In this document: piece after piece, positions 1-6,927 of the stretch
Layout: each line of letters opens with the position of its first letter
How positions within the stretch are numbered: position 1 is the stretch's first letter
NCBI GenBank assembly: GCA_900772845.1
Contig: CAAGSD010000115.1
Location: forward strand, 1-20,615
DNA length: 20,615 nucleotides
Reading direction: 5' to 3'
DNA from: Lachnospiraceae bacterium
Lineage (GTDB): Bacteria > Bacillota > Clostridia > Lachnospirales > Lachnospiraceae
Notes under the pieces: model-generated
What the model was told of the DNA's origin: nothing
The model's database searches: none
Seen by the model: only the letters and a program-made list of their open reading frames with translations
Position numbers and translations under genes: made by a program

Positions 1-70
1 AAAAAAATACAAAAACAGTAGATTTTGACCTTTTATAAGAGCTTATTTTCGCTAAAATGGGAAAAATAAT

Positions 71-120
71 AAAATCAGTACAAAAAATGTTTGATTTAGG
101 AGTTTTTTTGTACTGATTTT
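71..120. repeat. 17-bp AT-rich perfect inverted repeat (hairpin)
   Basis: The arm AAAATCAGTACAAAAAA at 71-87 is the exact reverse complement of 104-120, leaving a 16-nt loop. The T-run lies inside the stem rather than after it. It is therefore not a textbook intrinsic terminator, although it could stop transcription in either direction for a gene beyond the left edge. It could also be a remnant of a small palindromic repeat. Only the symmetry is certain. Confidence 0.6.
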
Positions 121-162
121 GCTATTTTGATGCGATTTGCACCAAAGTAATAGAGAAGCAGA

Positions 163-203
163 AATACCACCCGGGAAGACAACAAAGTCATCCGGGCGGT
201 ATT
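163..203 (-). terminator. Probable intrinsic terminator of purL, now displaced
   Basis: AATACCACCCGG (163-174) pairs with CCGGGCGGTATT (192-203) with one mismatch, and further GAC/GTC pairing is possible inside the loop. Read on the minus strand, the GC-rich stem is followed by a modest pyrimidine tract (TATTTCTGCTTCTCT). It is the first GC-rich hairpin downstream of purL other than the miniature element. Removing that element (223-337) and one copy of its target duplication would place this stem about 15-20 nt after the purL stop codon. The weak U-tract keeps this tentative. Confidence 0.45.
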
Positions 204-222
204 CAACTAACTTTCTATTTAT

Positions 223-337
223 TGATGTCGGGGTCAAAAGCCCCCGACTTTGATGCTCATATCGGGACGGGTCCCAAGGTCTTTCTCCCACATATGAGCA
301 AGCTCATGTGGGCTTAGACCTTTTGACCCTGGCATCA
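223..337 (+). mobile_element. Miniature inverted-repeat element, short copy (115 bp)
   Basis: The left end TGATGTCGGGGTCAAAAG (223-240) and the right end CTTTTGACCCTGGCATCA (320-337) are 18-bp terminal inverted repeats with two mismatches. The copy is bracketed by the direct repeat TTTAT at 218-222 and 338-342. It has no coding capacity. Internal structure includes a GTCGGGG/CCCCGAC hairpin at the left and a 61-nt hairpin at 269-329 centred on an ATGAGCAAGCTCAT core. A second copy lies at 20022-20217 in the opposite orientation, with only four mismatches over the shared 115 bp. The right end sits one base beyond the purL stop codon, and the TTTAT duplication contains that codon. This architecture fits a non-autonomous MITE-like element; no matching transposase is in the window. 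Confidence 0.8.
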
Positions 338-338
338 T

Positions 339-3300
339 TTATTTAAAGTAAGCCACACCGGACTCGAAGATCTTCATATCCTGCTCGCCATAAATGTTCA
401 TGGCCACAGCAGCATCTCTTCTCTCGGAGTGCGCCATCTTACCGAAGCATCTGCCGTCGGGAGATGTGATACCTTCGATTGCGCAGTAGGAACCGTTGAT
501 GTTGTACTCCTCATCCATGGATACGTTGCCGTTCTGGTCAGCATACTGGGTAGCGACCTGTCCGTTTGCGAAGAGCTTGTCGATCCACTCCTTCGGTGCT
601 ACGAAACGTCCCTCACCATGGGATGCGGGGTTGCAGTAGGTGGCACCCAGCGTAGCGCCCTGTAACCAGGGAGACTTGTTGGATACGACCTTGGTATATA
701 CCATCTTGGAGATGTGACGGTTGATGGTATTGAAGGTCAGGGTCGGGGAATCCTCCTTCTGACCGGTGATCTCGCCGTAGGGAACCAGTCCCAGCTTGAT
801 CAGTGCCTGGAATCCGTTACAGATACCCAGTGCCAGACCGTCTCTCTCATTTAACAGCTTCATGACAGCTTCCTTCAGCTTCGCATTCTGAAATGCGGTT
901 GCGAAGAACTTCGCACTTCCGTCAGGCTCATCACCTGCGGAGAAGCCGCCGGGGAACATGATGATCTGCGCCTGTGCGATGGACTTCTCGAATTCCTCTA
1001 CGGATTCACGGATATCCTCTGCGGTCAGATTGCGGAATACTCTTGTCTCCACATGGGCTCCGGCACGCTCAAATGCCTTGGTGCTGTCGTATTCACAGTT
1101 GGTTCCGGGGAATACCGGAATAAATACGGTGGGCTTTGCAACCTTGTGTTTACATACATAGATACTGTCTGCCTTGTAGACATCGCCTGCCACTGCCTCA
1201 GTACCCTTCACTGCCTTAGTGGGGAATACCTTCTCTAACTTGGAGGTCCAGGAAGCAAGTGCCTCATCCATGGTGATCTGCACATCACCGTATACGAATG
1301 CAGGTTCCTCGGTCACAGTACCGATGACGGTGTAATCCAGCTCCTTCTCGTCCAGTGCAGCCAGTTTGTCTGCGGGAATCTCTGCCAGGATATCGCCCAG
1401 TCCATTGTCGAACAGGTCGTCTGTGGTGACCTCATCAGCGATCTTCACACCCAGCTTATTACCGAATGCCATCTTGGATACGGCAGCTGCCACACCCTTG
1501 GAATCCAGAGCATATGCGGATACGATGGTGCCGTTCTCGGTCAGCTCGTGGATCCTGCCATATAATTCTGCCACATTCTCATACATGGGAATGTCGAAAT
1601 CGTCTTTGTCAATAGAGAAGCGCACCAGCTTGTTGCCGGGTGTCTTCAGTTCCGGAGTAACGATGTCACCGGATTTTGCCACATCCACTGCAAAAGATAC
1701 CAGTGTGGGCGGTACATCAATATCATTGAAGGTACCGGACATACTGTCCTTACCGCCGATGGAAGGCAGACCGAAACCGATCTGTGCGTCATAGGCACCG
1801 AGCAGTGCTGCAAAAGGCTGGCTCCAACGCTCGGGATCACCGGTCATTCTGCGGAAGTACTCCTGGAAGGTAAAGCGGATTTTACTGAAATCACCACCGG
1901 AAGCCACGATCTTTGCCATGGACTCTGTCACTGCATAGACAGCTCCGTGATAAGGACTCCAGGAAGACAGGTAAGGATCAAAGCCGTAGCTCATCATGGT
2001 CACGGTATCGGTCTTACCTTCCAGCACGGGCAGCTTTGCTACCATGGTCTGGGTCTCGGTCAGCTGATATTTTCCGCCGTAAGGCATCAGTACGCTGCCA
2101 GCACCGATGGAGGAGTCGAACATCTCCACCAGCCCCTTCTGGGAACATACGTTAAGGTCATTTAACAGTGCCACCCAGGCACCCTTCACATCGCCCTCTT
2201 CCAGTTTCTCACCTACAGCGGGAACCGCCCATTTATCGAAATAATTCTCTTCTTCGGAAGGAATATCTACTTTTACTCTGGTCTCCTGGTGCGCACCGTT
2301 GGTATCTAAGAAAGCTCTCTTCAGATCTACGATAGGCTTGCCTCTCCAGTTCAGTACCAGTCTCGGCTCCTCGGTAACCACTGCCACGGGAACAGCCTCT
2401 AAGTTTTCTTCCTTTGCATAGCCTAAGAAAGTATCCACATCCTTAGGATCTACTACCACTGCCATACGCTCCTGGGACTCGGAAATTGCCAGTTCCGTGC
2501 CGTCCAGTCCGGCGTACTTTTTAGGTACCTTGTCCAGATCTACGGTCAGACCGTCTGCCAGTTCACCGATGGCAACGGAGACACCACCGGCACCGAAGTC
2601 GTTACATTTCTTGATCAGGCGGCTGACTTCCTCACGACGGAACAGTCTCTGGATCTTACGCTCGGTGGGTGCATTACCCTTCTGTACCTCGGCACCGCAG
2701 GTCTCGATGGAGGTATCGGTATGTACCTTGGAGGATCCGGTCGCACCGCCGCAGCCGTCACGTCCGGTACGTCCGCCTAACAGGATAATGATATCACCGG
2801 GATCGGAGGTCTCACGGATGACATTTCTGCGGGGAGCAGCGCCCATAACAGCACCGATTTCCATACGCTTTGCCACGTAAGAGGGATGATAGATCTCTTT
2901 TACAAATCCGGTAGCCAGACCGATCTGGTTACCGTAAGAGGAATAACCGCTGGCTGCGCCTCTTACCAGCTTTTTCTGGGACAGCTTGCCGTGCAGTGTC
3001 TCGGATACGGGAACGGTAGGATCCGCCGCACCGGTGACACGCATTGCCTGATATACATAGCCGCGGCCGGACAGCGGATCACGGATAGCACCGCCCAGAC
3101 AGGTGGCAGCGCCACCGAAAGGCTCGATCTCTGTAGGATGGTTGTGGGTCTCGTTCTTGAAAAATACCAGCCACTCCTCGGTCTCTCTGTGGTCGCCGTA
3201 ATCCATCTCCACGGGAACCACTACGGAGCAGGCATTGATCTCATCGGATTCTTCCATGTCGTCCAGTCTGCCGTCTTTTTTCAGTTTCCGCATTGCCATC

Positions 3301-4136
3301 AGTGCCAGATCCATCAGGCAGACGAACTTGTCCTCTCTGCCCTTGAAGATCTCTTCTCTGGTATCAAGATAGCTCTGGTAAGTAGTCTCCAGAGGAGAAC
3401 GGTAATAGCCCTCACCGAATTCCACGTCTGTCAGTTCTGTGGAAAAAGTGGTGTGACGGCAGTGATCGGACCAATAGGTATCCAATACACGGATCTCTGT
3501 CATGGAAGGATCTCTCTTCTCGTCATCATGGAAATATTTCTGGATATGCAGGAAATCTTTGAAGGTCATGGCAAGTCCCAGAGATTCATACAGGGCTTTT
3601 AAACTGCTCTCATCCATATCTCTGAAGCCATCGAACACAGCAACATCAGCGGGATCATCATACACTGTGATCAGAGTATCCGGCTTCACCATGTCGGTCT
3701 CTCTGGAATCCACAGGGTTGATACAGTAAGATTTAATCTTGGAAAATTCTTCGTCGGACACTTGTCCTTCGATCATATAAGTCACTGCGGTGCGGATCAC
3801 GGGATCCTCGTCTTCCTTGAGGAACTTCACACACTGTACTGCGGAATCCGCTCTCTGATCGAACTGTCCGGGAAGGAACTCTACGGAAAATACTCTTGCA
3901 TCCGCAGGGATCTCAATCGTTTCCTCATACAGATCATCTACGGGAGGCTCGGAAAATACGGTCTTGCAGGCTCTGGCAAATACCTCATCCGAAATATTCT
4001 CCACATCATAGCGGATAAATTCGCGAACCTTCGCTACATCAATGCCCAGATAATTTTTCAGTTCGTCGTGCAGCTCTTTTGCCTTGACGGCATAAGGCTC
4101 TTTTTTCTCTACATAGATACGTCTTACGTTGCTCAT
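339..4136 (-). CDS. purL: Phosphoribosylformylglycinamidine synthase, single-chain
   Basis: This enzyme catalyses the fourth step of de novo purine synthesis: FGAR + Gln + ATP to FGAM + Glu. The 1265-aa length matches the large one-polypeptide form in which synthase and glutaminase are fused, so separate purQ and purS are not needed. Visible landmarks are the linker motif TYWSDHCRHTTF near residues 220-231 and the nucleotide-binding stretch KNETHNHPTEIEPFGG near 327-342. The C-terminal class I glutaminase domain has FPGTNCEYDS, nucleophile Cys1106 in LGICNGFQ, and His1236/Glu1238 in MAHSERR. I chose the ATG at 4136 because GGAGGAG lies just upstream; a frame 11 codons longer has no such site. 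It appears to be transcribed alone from a promoter at 4220-4248. A miniature mobile element is inserted immediately after the TAA stop. Confidence 0.97.
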   Translation of the reverse strand: MSNVRRIYVEKKEPYAVKAKELHDELKNYLGIDVAKVREFIRYDVENISDEVFARACKTVFSEPPVDDLYEETIEIPADARVFSVEFLPGQFDQRADSAVQCVKFLKEDEDPVIRTAVTYMIEGQVSDEEFSKIKSYCINPVDSRETDMVKPDTLITVYDDPADVAVFDGFRDMDESSLKALYESLGLAMTFKDFLHIQKYFHDDEKRDPSMTEIRVLDTYWSDHCRHTTFSTELTDVEFGEGYYRSPLETTYQSYLDTREEIFKGREDKFVCLMDLALMAMRKLKKDGRLDDMEESDEINACSVVVPVEMDYGDHRETEEWLVFFKNETHNHPTEIEPFGGAATCLGGAIRDPLSGRGYVYQAMRVTGAADPTVPVSETLHGKLSQKKLVRGAASGYSSYGNQIGLATGFVKEIYHPSYVAKRMEIGAVMGAAPRRNVIRETSDPGDIIILLGGRTGRDGCGGATGSSKVHTDTSIETCGAEVQKGNAPTERKIQRLFRREEVSRLIKKCNDFGAGGVSVAIGELADGLTVDLDKVPKKYAGLDGTELAISESQERMAVVVDPKDVDTFLGYAKEENLEAVPVAVVTEEPRLVLNWRGKPIVDLKRAFLDTNGAHQETRVKVDIPSEEENYFDKWAVPAVGEKLEEGDVKGAWVALLNDLNVCSQKGLVEMFDSSIGAGSVLMPYGGKYQLTETQTMVAKLPVLEGKTDTVTMMSYGFDPYLSSWSPYHGAVYAVTESMAKIVASGGDFSKIRFTFQEYFRRMTGDPERWSQPFAALLGAYDAQIGFGLPSIGGKDSMSGTFNDIDVPPTLVSFAVDVAKSGDIVTPELKTPGNKLVRFSIDKDDFDIPMYENVAELYGRIHELTENGTIVSAYALDSKGVAAAVSKMAFGNKLGVKIADEVTTDDLFDNGLGDILAEIPADKLAALDEKELDYTVIGTVTEEPAFVYGDVQITMDEALASWTSKLEKVFPTKAVKGTEAVAGDVYKADSIYVCKHKVAKPTVFIPVFPGTNCEYDSTKAFERAGAHVETRVFRNLTAEDIRESVEEFEKSIAQAQIIMFPGGFSAGDEPDGSAKFFATAFQNAKLKEAVMKLLNERDGLALGICNGFQALIKLGLVPYGEITGQKEDSPTLTFNTINRHISKMVYTKVVSNKSPWLQGATLGATYCNPASHGEGRFVAPKEWIDKLFANGQVATQYADQNGNVSMDEEYNINGSYCAIEGITSPDGRCFGKMAHSERRDAAVAMNIYGEQDMKIFESGVAYFK

Positions 4137-4169
4137 GTCTCTCCTCCGAAATTTTATACTATGCAACAC

Positions 4170-4217
4170 TATTCAGAACCCCATTCGCAAAACCGCATCT
4201 TACGATGGTTCTGAATA
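4170..4217 (-). promoter_or_regulatory. Inverted repeat in the purL leader
   Basis: TATTCAGAACC (4170-4180 on the plus strand) is perfectly complementary to GGTTCTGAATA (4207-4217), with a 26-nt loop that can partly pair further. On the minus strand it begins about where transcription should start from the adjacent promoter, leaving a roughly 75-nt leader. It may be an operator overlapping +1 or an mRNA 5' hairpin. It does not match the Bacillus PurR box or a purine riboswitch core as I know them. Confidence 0.5.
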
Positions 4218-4219
4218 AT

Positions 4220-4248
4220 ATCATACAACATCCTATATTTTCCCACAA
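4220..4248 (-). promoter_or_regulatory. Putative purL promoter
   Basis: On the minus strand, TTGTGG (4243-4248) and TATGAT (4220-4225) are separated by exactly 17 bp, giving a good -10 and a half-matching -35 for the housekeeping sigma factor. The predicted start, near 4213, falls inside the inverted repeat of the purL leader. It lies between purL and the preceding aspartoacylase-like gene, supporting independent purL transcription. Confidence 0.5.
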
Positions 4249-4301
4249 TAGCAGAAAACAACAAATTTAGATAGATTTTACCTGCCTTTTTGAACGGTTC
4301 G

Positions 4302-5237
4302 TCATTCATGCAGTCTGTGGATCAGGCGATAGGCGATATCCTTCTCACAGATCAATGCCTCCGTGTGGGCAAAAAAGACGATGCCGTCCGTAGGTGCCAG
4401 GATGGTCTCCCGCACGGAACCGTCGTAAGGATCGATGATCTCTGCCAGCTCGTTGCCATAGCGCACATCATCTCCCGCATGTACTTTCCCACGGAAAATC
4501 CCCGCCCGGTTCGCAGGTACATCACTCAGATCCTTTTCATACAACACATGACTGATAAAACCGGAATGGCTCTCATAGCGGATCAGACCCATCCGTTTCA
4601 GGAAACGTAAAACCGCAGCCACTGCCTGTCCGGCACTCTTTTCATCGATCTGGCTGTTCTGGTTCGTATAAACAGAAAATGCTGCTGTCATTTCATCCTG
4701 CCAGTTATAATTCAGCGTCTTAGTGTCAATGGGAACCGGCTTACGCACTACTACATAAGGAAGTCCGAACAGATTTGCCAGCGAAGTATTCTGGTAGCCC
4801 GTCTCCATCATGCGCACGTGCGGCACGAATTCCCCGGGTCTGTAAAAGGAAGTGAATTGAATACCGTAAACATAGTCCCGGATCTCTGTAAGCAATGCGT
4901 TGGTCAGGCGGTCGGCAGGCTCTCCGTAATCATTTCCCGGAAAGCTCCGGTTAATATCCGCTTCCTTCACACCGAAAAAGCGGCGGCTGATATTCACAGA
5001 ATACGCATTGATCGTGGGAATCACAAGAATCTGTTTGCCTGCGCTGATGCAGCCGTTATTTTCCAGTTCCCGCAGTGCCTTCACCAGCTGGGAGCAGATA
5101 TACATCTGCTGTATCTCATTTCCTCTGGCTGCCCCCACGATGCAGGCGGATTTTTCACCTTTCCCGAACTGGAAGCCCTTGATATGCATGTCTTCTCTAT
5201 AGGTAGAATGTATCGTATAAATATCTCTTTCAAACAT
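4302..5237 (-). CDS. M14/aspartoacylase-fold protein, likely non-catalytic
   Basis: This 311-aa protein belongs by pattern to the succinylglutamate desuccinylase/aspartoacylase (AspA/AstE, M14) group. It keeps the fold landmark DINRSFPG (residues 94-101) and a C-terminal beta-barrel-like module around 'IIDPYDGSVRETILAP'. Compared with its upstream neighbour, the expected zinc motif HGDE reads RGNE (Arg38, Glu41). The second zinc His is Thr129 (QFTS instead of DLHAS), and the catalytic Glu of the VLEMG segment aligns with Tyr190. It therefore looks like a degenerate paralogue with a structural, regulatory or ligand-binding role. The reading frame is intact, so it is not an obvious pseudogene. 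The ATG at 5237 has GAGG seven bases upstream and follows the neighbour by 30 nt, so the two are co-transcribed. The substrate is unknown. Confidence 0.8.
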   Translation of the reverse strand: MFERDIYTIHSTYREDMHIKGFQFGKGEKSACIVGAARGNEIQQMYICSQLVKALRELENNGCISAGKQILVIPTINAYSVNISRRFFGVKEADINRSFPGNDYGEPADRLTNALLTEIRDYVYGIQFTSFYRPGEFVPHVRMMETGYQNTSLANLFGLPYVVVRKPVPIDTKTLNYNWQDEMTAAFSVYTNQNSQIDEKSAGQAVAAVLRFLKRMGLIRYESHSGFISHVLYEKDLSDVPANRAGIFRGKVHAGDDVRYGNELAEIIDPYDGSVRETILAPTDGIVFFAHTEALICEKDIAYRLIHRLHE

Positions 5238-5267
5238 ATAAAATCCTCATCTAACAATTCTCTGCCA

Positions 5268-6200
5268 CTATTTGTCTGTCAGGATTCTGGCCAGCAGGTC
5301 TCCTTCGTAGATCACCGGATACGCACGAAGTGTAAACAACAGGCCGCCCCGCTTTGTACGGATCTGCTGTTTCACGGTCCCTGCAAAAGGATCCACTACT
5401 TCTCCGATCAGATCTCCTTTTCTCACATAATGGTTGTGTTCGATCAACGGCAGGAAGATACCGTCCACATCACTGCGGATAAATTCCACCTCGCCGTCAC
5501 TGGAAACCGCTGGCTCCTGCACTTCCGGTTCCGGTCCCGACCAGATGCCCATTTCACTCATAATATGAAAAATACCGTCCACCACCTGGTTTCCAAAGGA
5601 TCTATGGATATTATGCCCCTGTCCCATCTCCAGTACCAGCGTCGGAACACCTAAGAGATTCAGGGAATGTGCCAGCGTGGATTCATGCACGGTGGCCGTG
5701 GCGTTCATCCAGATCATATCCACATTGGTCATTTTTGCATAGGGCAGAAGCGCCTCCGCAAATTCTTCACTCAGCCGCACCTGGGGGATCTCCCTCACGA
5801 AAATATCGCTGGCATGCAGATCCACACAGATGTCGGATCCTATAATGGAATCCACCACTGCTGCCGTGATCCGTTCCATCATGTCCCCTGAAGCATCCCC
5901 GGGGAACATACGGTTCATATCCATGTTCAGTCTTGGCACTGTCCTGCTGGCCATGTCGATCCCCAGGGGATTCAGTGCCGGGTAAATATCCACGATTCCC
6001 TGCAGGTATTCGGGATGTTCATTCACTCTTCTCGCAGTTTCATAACAGATATACTGTCCTTCCAGTTCATCTCCATGGATTCCCGATACCAGACTGATCC
6101 GGCGCATCGCCTTTTCCTCTCCTGCCGGCTGTATCCGGTTCCTGCGGATTGCCAGATGTTCTCCTGCGGGAAGCTCCATGCTTATCATCGTCTCTATCAT
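5268..6200 (-). CDS. Succinylglutamate desuccinylase/aspartoacylase family protein
   Basis: This is a zinc-dependent amidohydrolase or deacylase of the M14 AspA/AstE type, 310 aa from the chosen start. The metal and catalytic set is complete: HGDE gives His42 and Glu45, DLHAS gives His129, and VLEMGQG gives catalytic Glu191. The family motif DMNRMFPG is at 94-101. A C-terminal beta-barrel-like domain follows ('VVDPFAGTV'). I chose the ATG at 6200 because GAGG lies six bases upstream; an ATG four codons earlier (6212) has a purine run only one base away and is the alternative. It lies downstream of the TetR gene, separated by a hairpin and a palindromic putative operator, and upstream of its degenerate paralogue. 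Known relatives cleave N-acyl amino acids; the substrate here cannot be read from sequence. Confidence 0.88.
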   Translation of the reverse strand: MIETMISMELPAGEHLAIRRNRIQPAGEEKAMRRISLVSGIHGDELEGQYICYETARRVNEHPEYLQGIVDIYPALNPLGIDMASRTVPRLNMDMNRMFPGDASGDMMERITAAVVDSIIGSDICVDLHASDIFVREIPQVRLSEEFAEALLPYAKMTNVDMIWMNATATVHESTLAHSLNLLGVPTLVLEMGQGHNIHRSFGNQVVDGIFHIMSEMGIWSGPEPEVQEPAVSSDGEVEFIRSDVDGIFLPLIEHNHYVRKGDLIGEVVDPFAGTVKQQIRTKRGGLLFTLRAYPVIYEGDLLARILTDK

Positions 6201-6235
6201 TCCAGTCCTCATGCCTTTCCAAGATCGATCTTACG

Positions 6236-6265
6236 CAGGCACAGATCTGTACCTGACGCATTGTA
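6236..6265 (-). promoter_or_regulatory. Putative TetR operator and -10 box
   Basis: CAGGCACAGATCTGTACCTG at 6236-6255 is a 20-bp palindrome with one mismatched pair, centred on AGATCT. On the minus strand it lies directly after a TACAAT box (6260-6265), so it would cover the transcription start of the two aspartoacylase-like genes. No good -35 is visible. Palindromes of this size are typical TetR-family sites, and the TetR gene ends 55 bp away. The operator role is inference. Confidence 0.5.
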
Positions 6266-6274
6266 TACACAAAC

Positions 6275-6306
6275 AATGCTCCAGGACACTGTCTCCCTGA
6301 AGCATT
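6275..6306 (-). terminator. Hairpin after the TetR gene, possible terminator
   Basis: AATGCTCCAGG (6275-6285) pairs with CCTGAAGCATT (6296-6306) over 11 bp with one wobble or mismatch and a 10-nt loop. On the minus strand it starts 13 nt after the TetR stop codon and is followed by GTTTGTGT, a weak U-tract. It probably separates the regulator transcript from the downstream enzyme pair, perhaps incompletely. Confidence 0.4.
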
Positions 6307-6319
6307 ATCATCCGTCGTC

Positions 6320-6904
6320 TTATTCTTCCACACCTAATCCACGCAGCAGATACAGGATCTCGCGATCCACAGCCTCTGCCGTTACGCCGATCGTCTGGGC
6401 TGAAATCTTCAGTCCTTCCAGTACAAACATAATATTTCTTGCGGTTCCTTCACAGTCATCGCAGATAAACTCACCGTTATCCACACCGGCCTCGATCAGT
6501 TTTTCTATGATCTTCACTGCGGAATCAAACTGCTTTTTCAGAATATTGTCTCTCTTGGGCAATTCGTTCTCGAAATAAAATTCATAGGTCGCCTGGGTCA
6601 GTGTATTCTTCTTACGAAGAAGCTCTTTCTTTTGTTCTTTTAAAAACAGAAGCAGAATATCCGCAGCCGTGGCATCTTCCGTAATGCTGTCGGAAAACAC
6701 ATCGTCCGCTTCCTCACTCTCCATCCGCAGAACTTCCATAAAAATCTGGCTGGTATTTTCAAAATACAGATAAAGCCCTCCGCGGCTGATGTCGCAGGCT
6801 TCCACAATGTCTTTCATTGTTACTTTCTTGAAGCCCTTGTCCATAAATACTTCTCTGGCTTTTTCTACGATGTACCGCTTTTTCTGTACTGATTTTTCTC
6901 CCAT
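6320..6904 (-). CDS. TetR/AcrR-family transcriptional regulator
   Basis: A 194-aa one-component regulator. The N-terminal helix-turn-helix is clear: 'KAREVFMDKGFKKVTMKDI' at about 15-33, then 'DISRGGLYLYFENTSQIF' ending near residue 55, the usual TetR recognition region. The remaining all-helical C-terminal part would bind an effector and dimerise; it gives no ligand clue. I chose the ATG at 6904, with AGG eight bases upstream. A TTG at 6931 would overlap the upstream stop as TTGA and is the alternative, adding nine residues. It is likely co-transcribed with the small gene at 6928-7401. Its most plausible target is the palindrome at 6236-6255, before the aspartoacylase-like genes. Confidence 0.92.
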   Translation of the reverse strand: MGEKSVQKKRYIVEKAREVFMDKGFKKVTMKDIVEACDISRGGLYLYFENTSQIFMEVLRMESEEADDVFSDSITEDATAADILLLFLKEQKKELLRKKNTLTQATYEFYFENELPKRDNILKKQFDSAVKIIEKLIEAGVDNGEFICDDCEGTARNIMFVLEGLKISAQTIGVTAEAVDREILYLLRGLGVEE

Positions 6905-6927
6905 GAAATTATCCTGCCTTTCCCCAC

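Larger units (their letters stand above)
1..222. other. AT-rich intergenic region left of purL
   Basis: I see no credible gene here. An 79-codon minus-strand frame runs through the region, but it crosses the miniature element and the hairpins and has no family resemblance. The stretch holds two inverted repeats, listed separately at 71-120 and 163-203. The rest is A/T-rich sequence without a recognisable promoter. With the element at 223-337, it forms a 338-bp gene-free interval downstream of purL. Confidence 0.6.

Noticed and set aside
223..240. Outward-facing promoter in the element ends
   Set aside because: The ends contain TTGACC reading outward, but no -10-like hexamer lies at 16-18 bp in the flanks of either copy.
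52..291. 79-codon minus-strand frame at the left edge
   Set aside because: Most of it runs through the miniature element and the terminator hairpin; there is no family resemblance and no convincing start.
2886..3602. 238-codon plus-strand frame inside purL
   Set aside because: It is antisense to well-conserved PurL sequence, with no ribosome site or recognisable protein pattern; it is a shadow of the coding strand.
4137..4301. Purine riboswitch upstream of purL
   Set aside because: I looked for the conserved three-way-junction core and found only a simple inverted repeat.
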